A stretch of DNA of 64,000 nucleotides, taken from the NCBI RefSeq assembly GCF_019443285.1, contig NZ_CP080327.1, positions 1,422,001 to 1,486,000 of the forward strand, given 5' to 3'. Numbering within the stretch: position 1 is the first letter of the stretch; the number at the start of each line of letters is the position of its first letter. Shown piece after piece: positions 38,207 to 47,792 of this stretch. A program made the position numbers and the translations under genes. The notes under the pieces were generated by a model that worked only from the letters and a program-made list of their open reading frames with translations, had not been told where the DNA came from and searched no databases. The DNA is from Aquisediminimonas profunda. Lineage in GTDB: Bacteria; Pseudomonadota; Alphaproteobacteria; Sphingomonadales; Sphingomonadaceae.

Positions 38207-38446
38207 ATGGTTGACGACGTTTCCACCCTGTCTTTCGAAGACGCGCTGAAGCAGCTCGAATCGATTGTCGCGCGCCTCGAATCGGGCGACGCCAGCCTCG
38301 ATGAGTCCATCGGGCTGTATACGCGTGGCGATGCCTTGCGGGCGCAGTGCGAAGCACGCCTGAAGGATGCGCAGGCACGCATCGAAAAAATCAGCCTCGG
38401 CCCGGATGGAAGGCCTTCCGGGACCGAGGCATTTGATGGCGGCTGA
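38207..38446 (+). CDS. xseB: Exodeoxyribonuclease VII small subunit
   Basis: A 79-residue helical protein with the XseB signature [36 protein letters not shown], ending in a short linker. It forms exonuclease VII with XseA (not in this window) and degrades single-stranded DNA. It overlaps ispA by 11 bases. Confidence 0.96.
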   Translation: MVDDVSTLSFEDALKQLESIVARLESGDASLDESIGLYTRGDALRAQCEARLKDAQARIEKISLGPDGRPSGTEAFDGG

Positions 38447-39353
38447 CCCGTCCATGGCATCGCCTTCGCCTCGCCTTGCTGCCGCGATGGACGGCATTGC
38501 AGAAGCGATGGATCGACAGTTCGATCTCCTCCTGCCACTGCCCGATGACCCCCGGCGACGATTGTTCGAGGCGATGCGTCATGCAACGATCGGCGGCGGT
38601 AAACGGCTACGCCCGTTGCTTGTGACCGCATCCTGCGCCCTTTTCCATGTCGATCCAGACGCTGCCATGCGAGTCGCGACCGCGATCGAATGCATCCACG
38701 TCTATTCGCTGGTGCACGACGACCTGCCAGCGATGGACGATGATGACCTGAGGCGGGGCAAGCCGACCGTGCACAAGGCCTTTGACGAAGCGACGGCCAT
38801 TCTGGCGGGGGACTCACTGCATGCCCTGGCCTTTGAACTACTGGCCGATGAAGCGACCCACAGCGATCCCTTCGTCCGGTGCGAGCTTGTCATGGACCTT
38901 GCCCGAGCGAGTGGTCCTGACGGTATGGCCGGTGGCCAGATGATGGATCTGGAGGCCGAACACCAAACCTATGACCTGCAGACCGTGACGCGGCTGCAGC
39001 AGTTGAAAACCGGAGCGCTGATCGCCTTTTGCATTGAGGCCGGGGCCATCATGGGGCGCCTGCCGCCGGAGGGACGGGCTCCGCTCCGCGGCTATGCCCG
39101 CGATATCGGTCTTGCCTTCCAGATTGCGGACGACATACTCGATGTCGAGGGCAGTGAGGCCGTTGCGGGCAAGGCGCTCGGCAAGGATGCCGAGCAAGGC
39201 AAGGCGACCTTCCTTTCCATACTCGGCGTCGAACGCGCAAAATTGCAGGCGCGTGCGCTTGTCGATCAGGCAATCGCTCATCTTGGCCATTTCGGCCATG
39301 AGGCGGACCTGCTGCGCGACATCGCGCGATTCACGATCGAAAGGGACAAATGA
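38436..39353 (+). CDS. ispA: Farnesyl/geranyl diphosphate synthase IspA
   Basis: A 305-residue trans-prenyltransferase that condenses isopentenyl and dimethylallyl diphosphates. It has the first Asp-rich motif in [12 protein letters not shown] and the second in [11 protein letters not shown], plus GGKRLRP near the N-terminus. GAGG lies 7 bases before ATG 38436. Following xseB is the usual xseB-ispA order, but dxs is not next; coaD follows with a one-base or four-base overlap. Confidence 0.94.
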   Translation: MAADPSMASPSPRLAAAMDGIAEAMDRQFDLLLPLPDDPRRRLFEAMRHATIGGGKRLRPLLVTASCALFHVDPDAAMRVATAIECIHVYSLVHDDLPAMDDDDLRRGKPTVHKAFDEATAILAGDSLHALAFELLADEATHSDPFVRCELVMDLARASGPDGMAGGQMMDLEAEHQTYDLQTVTRLQQLKTGALIAFCIEAGAIMGRLPPEGRAPLRGYARDIGLAFQIADDILDVEGSEAVAGKALGKDAEQGKATFLSILGVERAKLQARALVDQAIAHLGHFGHEADLLRDIARFTIERDK

Positions 39354-39856
39354 TGGAACGGATCGGTGTTTACCCGGGCACATTTGATCCGATCACCCTC
39401 GGACATATGGATATCATCCGGCGCGGCGCGAAACTGGTCGATCGTCTCGTGATCGGTGTGACGACAAACCCGTCCAAGTCACCCATGTTTTCGGTAGAGG
39501 AGCGCATGGCGATGGTCAGGCGTGAAGTGGCCGATGTCGGCGGGACGATAGACGTGGTCGCCTTCGATGCGCTGCTCATGAAATTTGCGCGCGACCAGAA
39601 GGCGTCAATTATCGTGCGCGGCCTGCGGGCTGTGGCCGATTTCGAGTATGAATATCAGATGGCAGGCATGAACCAGCAGCTTGACGCGGAGATCGAGACC
39701 GTCTTCCTGATGGCCGATGTGGCGCTTCAGCCCATTGCGTCGAAACTGGTCAAGGAAATCGCCATCTATGGCGGCGATATCCGCAAATTTGTCGCGCCTG
39801 CCGTGGAAAAGGATGTGAAGGCGCGGGTCGATCAGATCGGCCGCAAGGGAGATTAG
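39353..39856 (+). CDS. coaD: Pantetheine-phosphate adenylyltransferase CoaD
   Basis: Adenylates phosphopantetheine in coenzyme A synthesis. The 167 residues begin [22 protein letters not shown], with the nucleotidyltransferase TxGH-type motif, and contain TTNPSKSPMFSVEERM and IIVRGLRAVADFEYEYQMAGMN. ATG 39353 is chosen (AAGGG 8 bases upstream); ATG 39350 is equally in frame and overlaps the ispA stop. Confidence 0.97.
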   Translation: MERIGVYPGTFDPITLGHMDIIRRGAKLVDRLVIGVTTNPSKSPMFSVEERMAMVRREVADVGGTIDVVAFDALLMKFARDQKASIIVRGLRAVADFEYEYQMAGMNQQLDAEIETVFLMADVALQPIASKLVKEIAIYGGDIRKFVAPAVEKDVKARVDQIGRKGD

Positions 39857-39917
39857 TTCGGGTCACATTCATCTGCCGGGCCCTAAGGGCTCGCGCAGGA
39901 TGAAGAGAGGGGTATCG

Positions 39918-40589
39918 ATGCGCGTGTTGAAACTGTTCGTTGTTTGGTTTGCCATGCTGGCCGGAGCGGTCGCCGCCCAGGTGCCGCAGCCTGCTGCACC
40001 TCCAGCGCCCGATCCCCAGAATATCCTGCATCTCGAACTGTCGACCGGTGGTGACGTCGTGATCCTGATGCGGCCGGACAAGGCGCCTGCCAGTGTGGAG
40101 CGCGTTCGCACTTTGGCCCGCGCCGGCTTTTATGACGGGATTGTGTTTCACCGTGTCATCGAAGGCTTCATGGCCCAGACCGGGGACCCCAAGGGAACGG
40201 GCGAGGGCGGTTCGCCGCTTCCTGATCTCAAGGCCGAATTCAACGATCTGCCGCACCTTCGCGGTGTTGTTTCCATGGCGCGGACGGACCAGCCGGATAC
40301 TGCCAACAGCCAGTTCTTCATCTGCTTCCAGCCAACCGTGCGGCTCGATGGCAAGTACACCGTCTTTGGCCGCGTGACCTCCGGCATGCAATATGTCGAC
40401 GCCATAAAGCGGGGCGATCCGATCGAAGGGCGCGTCACGGATGAACCGTCAAGGATTGTACGGGCCTGGATCGAAGCCGATGGACGCGATGCTCCGCGGG
40501 TTCCGCTTGTCATCCCTGCGCCCGCTGTCGCGCCGCCGCCAGCCGCCGAGCCCGCTCCAGCGCCCGAGGCGCCCAAGCCCAATCCCTGA
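39918..40589 (+). CDS. Peptidyl-prolyl cis-trans isomerase, cyclophilin type, exported
   Basis: A 223-residue cyclophilin with a signal peptide ([19 protein letters not shown]). The domain has [43 protein letters not shown] and the tail [12 protein letters not shown]. The C-terminus is a Pro/Ala-rich tail of about 30 residues. It catalyses proline isomerisation in the periplasm. Start 39918 has GAGAGGGG upstream. It overlaps queA by one base. A second exported cyclophilin is at 53.5 kb. Confidence 0.94.
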   Translation: MRVLKLFVVWFAMLAGAVAAQVPQPAAPPAPDPQNILHLELSTGGDVVILMRPDKAPASVERVRTLARAGFYDGIVFHRVIEGFMAQTGDPKGTGEGGSPLPDLKAEFNDLPHLRGVVSMARTDQPDTANSQFFICFQPTVRLDGKYTVFGRVTSGMQYVDAIKRGDPIEGRVTDEPSRIVRAWIEADGRDAPRVPLVIPAPAVAPPPAAEPAPAPEAPKPNP

Positions 40590-41626
40590 TGCGCGTCGAC
40601 CTGTTCGACTTTGAACTGCCGTCTGAACGGATTGCCCTGAGACCCGCCAGCCCGCGCGATTCCGCACGTATGCTGGTGCTCGATGGCGGCGAGACGCGCG
40701 ATCTCCGTGTGACGGACCTGCCGTCTCAATTGCGCGCCGGGGATTGTCTCGTCTTCAATGACACGCGTGTCATCCCGGCGCAGCTCGAAGGCCGCAGAGG
40801 TGAGGCCCGGATCGGCGCAACACTCCACAAGCGCGAAGGCCTGCGCAACTGGCGCGCGTTCGTGCGCAATGCAAAGCGCTTGCGCGAGGGGGACCGGATC
40901 GACTTCGGGGCCGATGTTTTCGCGGTCGCCACCCAGCGCGGCGACGATGGCAGCTGGCGCCTCTCCTTCGAAGGGGAAGAGCCGGTCGAAGTCCTGCTGG
41001 AGCGGGCGGGAACGATGCCGCTGCCCCCCTATATCGCCGGCAAGCGGCCGACCGATGCGCGCGATGCGACCGACTATCAGACCATGTTCGCAGATGAACC
41101 CGGCGCAGTGGCCGCACCAACGGCTGCGCTGCATTTCACGCCCGGCTTGCTCAAGGCATTGGGCAGTGCGGGGATCGCGCATGAAACCCTCACGCTCCAT
41201 GTCGGGGCGGGCACTTTCCTGCCGGTCAAGGTGGACGATACGGACCAGCATCGCATGCATGCCGAATGGGGGCGGATCGATGTCGGCACAGCCGCGCGCC
41301 TGAACGCCGTGCGCGCGTCGGGCGGGCGCCTGATTTCGGTCGGCACCACGTCGCTCCGCCTGATCGAAAGCGCCTGCGATGACGGCGGACAGATCCAGCC
41401 CTTCGAAGGCGACACGTCGATCTTCATCACACCCGGTTACCGGTTCAAGGGAATCGACGGGCTGATGACCAATTTCCACCTGCCGCGCTCGACCCTCTTC
41501 ATGCTGGTCAGTGCATTGATGGGCCGTGAGCGCATGCAGGCGGCCTATGCCCATGCCATCGCGGAGGGCTATCGGTTCTACAGCTATGGGGATGCGAGTT
41601 TGCTGCTGCCAACAAAGCCGGCTTGA
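40589..41626 (+). CDS. queA: tRNA preQ1(34) S-adenosylmethionine ribosyltransferase-isomerase QueA
   Basis: Makes epoxyqueuosine in tRNA. The 345 residues carry [36 protein letters not shown], and the C-terminal [21 protein letters not shown]. The Tgt gene, the preceding step of the pathway, is 4.4 kb downstream instead of adjacent. The start overlaps the cyclophilin stop by one base. Confidence 0.97.
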   Translation: MRVDLFDFELPSERIALRPASPRDSARMLVLDGGETRDLRVTDLPSQLRAGDCLVFNDTRVIPAQLEGRRGEARIGATLHKREGLRNWRAFVRNAKRLREGDRIDFGADVFAVATQRGDDGSWRLSFEGEEPVEVLLERAGTMPLPPYIAGKRPTDARDATDYQTMFADEPGAVAAPTAALHFTPGLLKALGSAGIAHETLTLHVGAGTFLPVKVDDTDQHRMHAEWGRIDVGTAARLNAVRASGGRLISVGTTSLRLIESACDDGGQIQPFEGDTSIFITPGYRFKGIDGLMTNFHLPRSTLFMLVSALMGRERMQAAYAHAIAEGYRFYSYGDASLLLPTKPA

Positions 41627-41806
41627 TCACGGTCGCTGGTTTGCCAGATCGGCCCATCAGGATTGATGCTCGGGATTTAGTCGATGTTGGAATGTGGCGT
41701 CGTTTGGAATGGCCAGTGCAATTCCAATGCCAGAGGCGGATCCAGTAAACAGGGCTGTCTTGATTAACCGTTAGCTTCCAACCCGCTCGGAAGATGGCGG
41801 GCTTGC

Positions 41807-43576
41807 CTAAAAGGAACGATTGGCGACTCCCAAGCCATGATCTGCTGCAATGAATTCCGCTGCCTTTTCGCCGATCATAATCACAACGGCATTGATGTTC
41901 CCGCTGGGGATTTCCGGCATCACGCTCGCATCGGCAACACGCAGATTCTTGATGCCGAAAACCCGCAGGCGCGGATCGACAACGCGGCCGATTCCGCAGG
42001 TGCAGCTATGGTGCCAAGTTGTATGCGAAAAATGCAGCGCCATGCTTTCGAGCAGCGCGTCGCTTGGCGGCTGTCCTTCAACGTAGCCATGCTTGCGCGC
42101 GATTTCGGGAGGCAGCAAAAGGGGCCCCATCTTGTCCGGCCAATTGGCCATGATGTCGAGGCTACGCCGCATCATGGCCACCATGACCTTCAGATCAACT
42201 GGATCGGCATAATAGTTCATGTCGATCCGTGGCTGCACAGTTGGATCCGCACTCTCGATAACGACCTCGCCTGAGCTTCGCGGCAGTTGTAGCTGGTTGA
42301 TCAAATAGACATTCTCACTGTCGAGTCCGAACGTCGTTGCGATGTCGTCGGCGAACATTTCTTCTTGGAAATTCAATTGATTGCCGATCAGACTAGACTC
42401 GATCCCGCCGGGCATGAAGGTGATCTGGCAGTCATGGCTATAGTCCGTATCGAGGCCGGTTGAAAAGAAAACGACGGCGTCGGCAAATGACGACGCAACC
42501 AGACTGCTCCCTGTGGCTTCCCATTCATCCAGGCGGCGTTGGGCTTCTTCTTTTTGGCTTTGGTCGTCCGTAGCGCCCATCGACAGCATGATTTCGCTAG
42601 CCGTTACAGCAGCTCCCGGCGCCGCGAAGCCCATCGCAACATTCTGGTGGTCCTTCAAATTCTTGCCGACCTCGGGCAATTCAAGCCTGACGGATATGTC
42701 TGCGGCCTCAAGTTCCCTGCGCGGTCCAATGCCCGACAGCATCAGGATATGCGGAGAACCGATGGCACCGGCGCTCAGGATCACGTCCCTGGTCGCGTGC
42801 ACGACATAATGATCGCCGGTGGCATCGCGATATTCGATGCCTGTCGCGGCCAGCGATTCCCCTTCGCCCTCCAGCACCACGCGCGTGACCAGCGCGCCGG
42901 TGATGATGGTCAGGTTAGGCCGTGCTTCGGCTGCACCTTCGAGATAGGCATGATAGGTGCTGGAACGCTTGCCCCGGCGCGTGTTCGTCTGAATGATTGA
43001 GGATACGCCATTTGGGTTCAGCCGATCCCGGCCATTATAATCCCCGCGCGGGCTGCCGGTGGCCTCGGCAGCGGTAACGAATAGGCGGGACGAAGGGATC
43101 ATCGGTGAGCGGACCGCGATACCGACAGGGCCGCTCTGGCCATGGGCATCCTGGTCGATCGTGATCTCGTTGCTGGGAACAAGGTCTTCCATCCGCCGGA
43201 AGGCAGGCAGCACCTCGTCATAACTCCAACCCTGAGCGCCCAACTTGGCCCAATGATCAAAATCCTGCGGATGGCCGCGCACCCAGACCATGTAATTGAT
43301 GCCGGATGAACCGCCGAGCATCTTGCCGCGCGCGACCCGCATACGCCGGCCCTTCATGCCTAACCCGGCCTTGCCCGGATCGGCCCAGAACATCCAGTCG
43401 GTCTCGGGATCGAGCTGCAGGCTGGCGCAGGCTGCCGGCATCAGTTCCCTTTCGGGCGGGTGCCCACCCGCTTCGATGAGCGCAACGCTGCATGTCGGGT
43501 CTTCAGATAGGCGGGCGGCAATGACAGCGCCGGCAGAGCCCCCGCCGACGACAACAAAATCAAAGGCATCACTCAT
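41807..43576 (-). CDS. GMC family FAD-dependent oxidoreductase (choline dehydrogenase-like)
   Basis: A 589-residue glucose-methanol-choline oxidoreductase. FAD-binding motif DFVVVGGGSAGAVIAARLSED; GMC signatures RGKMLGGSSGINYMVWVRGHPQDFD and VILSAGAIGSPHILMLSGIG; catalytic histidine near the C-terminus in HHSCTCGIGRVVDP. It oxidises an alcohol; the substrate is unknown. GGGGGAG precedes ATG 43576. It lies in the looser 41.6-45.9 kb insert, downstream of the GFA gene on the same strand. Confidence 0.93.
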   Translation of the reverse strand: MSDAFDFVVVGGGSAGAVIAARLSEDPTCSVALIEAGGHPPERELMPAACASLQLDPETDWMFWADPGKAGLGMKGRRMRVARGKMLGGSSGINYMVWVRGHPQDFDHWAKLGAQGWSYDEVLPAFRRMEDLVPSNEITIDQDAHGQSGPVGIAVRSPMIPSSRLFVTAAEATGSPRGDYNGRDRLNPNGVSSIIQTNTRRGKRSSTYHAYLEGAAEARPNLTIITGALVTRVVLEGEGESLAATGIEYRDATGDHYVVHATRDVILSAGAIGSPHILMLSGIGPRRELEAADISVRLELPEVGKNLKDHQNVAMGFAAPGAAVTASEIMLSMGATDDQSQKEEAQRRLDEWEATGSSLVASSFADAVVFFSTGLDTDYSHDCQITFMPGGIESSLIGNQLNFQEEMFADDIATTFGLDSENVYLINQLQLPRSSGEVVIESADPTVQPRIDMNYYADPVDLKVMVAMMRRSLDIMANWPDKMGPLLLPPEIARKHGYVEGQPPSDALLESMALHFSHTTWHHSCTCGIGRVVDPRLRVFGIKNLRVADASVMPEIPSGNINAVVIMIGEKAAEFIAADHGLGVANRSF

Positions 43577-43757
43577 TGTTTTCTCCCCCGTCAACGAGCG
43601 CAATCATCCCTGAAGAGCACAAGCCATAGGAATAGGTATAGACCGTTGGGAGGATTGCAAGCCTAGGTCCTTTAGGCCGACTCTTGGAGTTGGGGTTTCG
43701 ATGACCCAGGATTTTGCTGCAACCAGCCTGCAGACCACCCGCCGATTGCGCCTGGAA

Positions 43758-44192
43758 CTACTCTGGAACGACCTCCCCCGATCCGCCGAACTCGACCGGA
43801 AAATCCTTATACTTCGGTAAGCCGTCCCGCATGGGCATGACCGTTTCCACATAGTTCACGTGGCCGATGGGCTCGAACTGGAGGTCGGGAAGGGTTGCAG
43901 AGAATACATCGAACATGTCGAAGTCTGGGTGATGGATCATCAGGTGGCCGGCACACAATTTGCAGTATTGCCGATAACTGATGCTGTCGGGCGATTTGTG
44001 AAAGGTTCCCACGTGCTCGGCCCCCGCGACAATTTTCACTGCTTTGGCCTTCCACATTGTCGAGGCGTGGACCGGACTGCCTGACCATGAGCGGCACGAA
44101 CTGCAGTGGCAATAAGCCATGGCTTCGGGACGCCCCGAAACTTCGATCTTCACGGCCCCGCAAAAGCACTGGCCTCCATGGATGTCACTCAC
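43758..44192 (-). CDS. GFA family zinc protein (glutathione-dependent formaldehyde-activating-like)
   Basis: A 144-residue protein with two Cys motifs: QCFCG (Cys9, Cys11) with CHCSSC (Cys28, Cys30, Cys33), and CKLC (Cys77, Cys80), all the zinc ligands of the GFA fold. The start is assigned to GTG 44192 (complement), giving the family N-terminus SDIHGGQCFCGAVKIEV; A/G-rich sequence lies upstream. The frame stays open for 129 more codons without homology-like sequence. Members act with glutathione on formaldehyde or are of unknown role. Confidence 0.82.
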   Translation of the reverse strand: MSDIHGGQCFCGAVKIEVSGRPEAMAYCHCSSCRSWSGSPVHASTMWKAKAVKIVAGAEHVGTFHKSPDSISYRQYCKLCAGHLMIHHPDFDMFDVFSATLPDLQFEPIGHVNYVETVMPMRDGLPKYKDFPVEFGGSGEVVPE

Positions 44193-44634
44193 AGCCTTTT
44201 CTTCCCTTCTTAGTGCCCAACCTCCGGAACATGAAAAAGGGCGGGGCAAACGCAAATCACGCCACAAGCTAACTCGAAACCTTGGTGCCTCGCAACCATT
44301 CGTCACCGCATTCAAGCCAAGGGTCACGATAACCGCAACTCCTGCCATCTTGGAAATCGACCAATACGGGAAGCGACAGCAGATGAGGGCTTGGCCACGC
44401 CATTTCTTTGCAAGATTTTGCACAGTGCGCTTGCTCAAGACACCTAGGTTGACGTGGCGACGATCTGAAGCCAAGATAACGAGGTCGGAAATTTGCAGAC
44501 ATTTGTGCTGCCAGCATTTGGCTAACGACCTCAAGTAATTGGGGTCATGTTCAGCTTTATAATAGATCCAATTCGTCAATTACAGTGGCGTATGCGTTGT
44601 TTTAAAACAACTACTTTACTTTGGAGAGACTATT
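44193..44634. other. Gene-free stretch in accessory insert
   Basis: About 440 bases, more AT-rich than its surroundings. Open frames on both strands (for instance a plus-strand frame to 44538 and a minus-strand extension of the GFA frame to 44579) have no recognisable domain or ribosome-binding site. A consensus -10 sequence TATAAT lies at 44558-44563, and a perfect palindrome at 44596-44611. It may be eroded gene remnants plus the promoter of the next gene. Confidence 0.5.
44596..44611. promoter_or_regulatory. Perfect 16-bp palindrome upstream of secreted protein gene
   Basis: GTTGTTTTAAAACAAC reads the same on both strands. It ends 23 bases before the ATG at 44635 and follows a TATAAT box at 44558-44563. 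A dimeric regulator could bind there; that is inference. Confidence 0.45.
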
Positions 44635-45003
44635 ATGAAGCGCCTTCTACTTGGCGCAGCGCTTTTGCTGCCGACACCTGCACTCGCTGAGTCCTTAGAT
44701 GTCATTCAGGTTAAATTGAAATCTACCTGCAGTTTACCGACCTATCTGGGAATTGTTGCCGATTTCAACACAAGTTGGGGCAAGGCGCATGGCTACAACA
44801 CAAGAATTGCCGTCCCCCTGCACAGCAATGACCTTACGATCATTTCCTGGCTTGGCACGACCGCCAACGCTGAGGTGTTTGGAAAGGCATGGGATGCGTG
44901 GCGCGATGCTCAGCGCGATGCAAATTCGACGGCTGCAAAACTGCAAGCCCGATTCAATGACTGCGGGGACAATGTGATGCGCCGGAGCTACGACGTCTTC
45001 TAG
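44635..45003 (+). CDS. Small secreted protein of unknown function
   Basis: A 122-residue protein with a clear signal peptide (MKRLLLGAALLLPTPALA). The mature part has two cysteines (STCSLPTYL and NDCGDNV), which could form a disulfide. The strand-helix-strand alternation (DVIQVKLK, TYLGIVADFNTSW, LTIISWLGTTANAEVFGKAWDAW) suggests a ferredoxin-like alpha-beta barrel (ABM/EthD-like). GGAGAG precedes the ATG by about 7 bases. It lies in the accessory insert; function unknown. Confidence 0.7.
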   Translation: MKRLLLGAALLLPTPALAESLDVIQVKLKSTCSLPTYLGIVADFNTSWGKAHGYNTRIAVPLHSNDLTIISWLGTTANAEVFGKAWDAWRDAQRDANSTAAKLQARFNDCGDNVMRRSYDVF

Positions 45004-45198
45004 CGCGATTGCACTCAAGCAGCATAGCAAGCGGCCCGGCTTTTGTTTCGCATACAATGTTGGGCCGCGGCCGTAATTTTGAACTTAGTCCAAAGCCCAT
45101 TCTGCACAAATTGAGGGATCGAATACCCTCGGGGTGCCGTCGAAAGATACAATGCCTGGCATCCGGCGCGTTATGCGTTGTGAGGGAGGTTAACGAAG

Positions 45199-45900
45199 CT
45201 AAGGGTTGGTTTCTGTCGGTTCTTCCACGAAAATCGTGACCGTCATCGGCCCGCGAATGGTGAAACCAAGGCGTTCGTAGAGCGCAATCGCTCCCGCGTT
45301 CGTGGCATAGCTGTGCAGGAACGGTGTTTCGCCGCGGGCAAGCATGCGCGCTGCAACCACACTTATCAGGACGCCGGCAAGACCCTGTCCCCGACACTCC
45401 GGGAGTGTGCAGACGCCGCTGACTTCGCAATAGCCGTCCAGCCGCATCCGTTCTCCGGCCATCGCGACCAGCGTTCCTTCACGGCGGATGCCGACGAAAT
45501 CACCGAGCCTGTGCGTCAAGGGCAGAAACGGGCCGGGCTGGGTCAGGTGAGCGAGCGCGCGCATTTCGGGAGCGTCGCTTTCCTGAAGGTCAAGTATCTC
45601 GTCCCGGCCTGCCATCGGGTTGAGGCTGTTGGCAACCATCTGGACCAGTTCGGCCGAGCGGAGCCGCGCGGCCCCTGGAATGTCAGGCATTTCAGCTGTT
45701 TCGGTGATCCAGATTTGCCGGCCCGGCGGGATCAGGGCGGGGAGTTCGGCCAGTGCGGCGTCGCTGAAATCAGCCGTGGCAGCAAAGGGGCCATGATCCG
45801 GCTCAAGGCGGAGCGCCTTTTCATTGCCCTGTGCAAGCGGAGCCCAACCGGACGTGAGCGCGTTCCAGGCAGGCCGGTCGAGCGGATGCGGGTCGGTCAT
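45199..45900 (-). CDS. GNAT family N-acetyltransferase (FR47-like)
   Basis: A 233-residue protein. The C-terminal half has the acetyl-CoA loop LPECRGQGLAGVLISVVAARML and the downstream YATNAGAIALYERLGFTIRGPMTV, typical of FR47-type GNATs. The N-terminal half is a less conserved extension (residues 1-110). ATG 45900 is chosen over the upstream open frame, which overlaps the divergent tgt promoter region. Substrate unknown. It closes the insert next to tgt. Confidence 0.88.
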   Translation of the reverse strand: MTDPHPLDRPAWNALTSGWAPLAQGNEKALRLEPDHGPFAATADFSDAALAELPALIPPGRQIWITETAEMPDIPGAARLRSAELVQMVANSLNPMAGRDEILDLQESDAPEMRALAHLTQPGPFLPLTHRLGDFVGIRREGTLVAMAGERMRLDGYCEVSGVCTLPECRGQGLAGVLISVVAARMLARGETPFLHSYATNAGAIALYERLGFTIRGPMTVTIFVEEPTETNP

Positions 45901-45994
45901 TCCATATCCCTGACGAATCGAAACTCGCATCCCGCCTATCGCCATTCGGCCAAAGTTGAAACCGTTGCCAAAGTGCCGCTATAGGCCGCCGCCC

Positions 45995-47110
45995 ATGTCC
46001 GATCGCTTTTCCTTCCATATCGCCGCAACAGACGGCAGGGCGCGAACGGGAGTCATCCGGATGCAGCGCGGCGAGATTCGCACGCCGGCGTTCATGCCGG
46101 TCGGGACGGCAGCAACGGTCAAGGGGATGAAGCCGGCCGATGTCGAAGCGCTTGGCGCAGACATCATTCTTGGCAACACCTATCACCTGATGCTCCGGCC
46201 CGGCGCGGAACGGGTGGCGCGGCTTGGCGGCCTGCACGGGTTCATGCAGTGGAACCGGCCCATCCTGACGGACAGCGGCGGCTATCAGGTCATGTCGCTG
46301 TCGGCGCTCACGAAGATGAGCGAAGAAGGCGTCGCCTTTTCCTCGCATCTTGACGGGTCGAAGCATCTCATCACGCCCGAACGCTCGATGGAAATCCAGC
46401 GTTTGCTGGGGTCTGACATCGTGATGGCGTTTGACGAATGCACGAAAAATGGTGCGACCCGCGATGAGGCAGCGCTTTCGATGGAACGCTCAATGCGCTG
46501 GGCAAAGCGTTCCCGCACCGCCTTTGACGAGGGCGATGAACATGCGTCGCGCGCTGCCCTGTTCGGGATCCAGCAGGGGTCACTTGACGAGGACCTGCGC
46601 AAGATGTCCGCCGATGCCCTGATTGAAATCGGCTTTGACGGCTATGCAATAGGCGGCCTTGCGGTGGGTGAAGGGCAGGAGGCCATGCTTGCCTGTCTCG
46701 ACTATGCGCCCGGACAATTGCCGCAAGATCGGCCGCGCTACCTGATGGGGGTGGGGAAGCCGGACGATATCGTGGGGGCTGTCGAACGCGGGATCGACAT
46801 GTTCGATTGCGTTTTGCCGACCCGCTCGGGGCGCAACGGGCAGGCGTTTACCTGGGATGGCCCGGTCAATATCCGCAATGCGAAGTTCGCCGAGGACCTG
46901 GCCCCGCTCGATCCGGAGTCGCCCACGGCGCCCTGGAGCAGGGCCTATCTGCATCATCTCGTCCGGTCGGGCGAAATGCTGGGCGCGATGCTGATGACCG
47001 AGCATAATCTCTGGTTCTACCAGCAATTGATGGCCGGGCTTCGCGAGGCGATTGCCTCAGGCACGCTTTCCGCCTTTGCCAGCAGCTTCCGCGCGCGGTA
47101 TTGCCGCTGA
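45995..47110 (+). CDS. tgt: tRNA-guanine(34) transglycosylase Tgt, zinc-site degenerate
   Basis: Exchanges guanine 34 for preQ1 in tRNAs, the step before QueA. The 371 residues keep the catalytic residues: Asp93 (ILTDSGGYQ) and nucleophile Asp271 ([13 protein letters not shown]), corresponding to Asp102 and Asp280 in the Zymomonas enzyme. The zinc-binding C-x-C-x2-C is replaced by ESPTAPWS at residues 308-315, with three residues missing; only the histidine ligand (His337 in TEHN) remains. The Zn hairpin is thus rebuilt or lost, while catalysis may persist. ATG 45995 is chosen ([13 protein letters not shown]), as in the family. Confidence 0.94.
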   Translation: MSDRFSFHIAATDGRARTGVIRMQRGEIRTPAFMPVGTAATVKGMKPADVEALGADIILGNTYHLMLRPGAERVARLGGLHGFMQWNRPILTDSGGYQVMSLSALTKMSEEGVAFSSHLDGSKHLITPERSMEIQRLLGSDIVMAFDECTKNGATRDEAALSMERSMRWAKRSRTAFDEGDEHASRAALFGIQQGSLDEDLRKMSADALIEIGFDGYAIGGLAVGEGQEAMLACLDYAPGQLPQDRPRYLMGVGKPDDIVGAVERGIDMFDCVLPTRSGRNGQAFTWDGPVNIRNAKFAEDLAPLDPESPTAPWSRAYLHHLVRSGEMLGAMLMTEHNLWFYQQLMAGLREAIASGTLSAFASSFRARYCR

Positions 47111-47791
47111 ATGTCAGATGCAATCTACCAGGCCGCGACCTGGATCGTCCCGCTGGTCATCGCGATCGTCTTTCACGAAGTGGCGCATGGCTGGGTCGCG
47201 CGGATCTTCGGTGATCCGACGGCCGGGCGAATGGGGCGGTTGAGCCTCAATCCGATCCGCCATGTCGATCCCATTGGCACAATCGTCCTCCCGATGGGGC
47301 TGGCTCTTGCTGGTGCCCCTATTTTCGGCTGGGCGAAGCCGGTTCCGGTCGACAAGCGCCAGTTGCGCAATCCACGTGTGCACATGATGTTTGTCGCGTT
47401 GGCCGGGCCGGGCATGAATTTCCTGCTCGCCGCGCTGACATTTGTGGCGCTCGGCGCTCTGCTCGCCGGCTTTGGACAGAACCCGGGCATTGCGGTTGCC
47501 TTTATCAACGCCAACCTGATCAACTTCGCCATTATCAACGTCATGCTTGGGGTCTTCAACCTCTTGCCCTTGCCGCCCTTTGACGGCGGGCATGTGGTTG
47601 AAGGCCTTCTGCCTCCCTCGCTCGGCCGACGCTATGCCCGGCTTGCGCGCTATGGCTTTCCGCTCATGATCCTGCTCATTGTCGTGCTGCCGATGCTGTC
47701 GCCCAAAGCAGCAATAGTGCCGCAGTTGATCGGGCCGCCGGTCGAGTGGATTTTAGGGCTCGGCACGCGGTTCCTTTCGCTTTTCGGCTGA
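47111..47791 (+). CDS. Site-2 protease family membrane metallopeptidase (M50)
   Basis: A 226-residue integral membrane protein. The zinc motif HEVAH lies in a transmembrane segment (IVFHEVAHGWVARIF) near residue 20, and the third ligand is Asp in LLPLPPFDGGHVVEG. About five hydrophobic segments are seen. Such compact S2P relatives cleave membrane-embedded substrates; the target is unknown. It begins directly after the tgt stop. Confidence 0.9.
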   Translation: MSDAIYQAATWIVPLVIAIVFHEVAHGWVARIFGDPTAGRMGRLSLNPIRHVDPIGTIVLPMGLALAGAPIFGWAKPVPVDKRQLRNPRVHMMFVALAGPGMNFLLAALTFVALGALLAGFGQNPGIAVAFINANLINFAIINVMLGVFNLLPLPPFDGGHVVEGLLPPSLGRRYARLARYGFPLMILLIVVLPMLSPKAAIVPQLIGPPVEWILGLGTRFLSLFG

Positions 47792-47792
47792 C

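Noticed and set aside
39857-39917. Hairpin-like GCCCTAAGGGC after coaD
   Set aside because: Only five base pairs with no loop and no T-run; not a credible terminator.
40148-41554. 468-codon antisense frame over the cyclophilin and queA
   Set aside because: Shadow of two conserved genes with no independent evidence.
44193-44579. Possible upstream extension of the GFA gene to 44579
   Set aside because: The extension has no match to the GFA fold, whose N-terminus fits GTG 44192.
44591-45181. TATGCGTTGT 10-mer on both sides of the small secreted protein gene
   Set aside because: A 10-base match with imperfect flanks is too short to claim an insertion target duplication or attachment site; kept only as a note.
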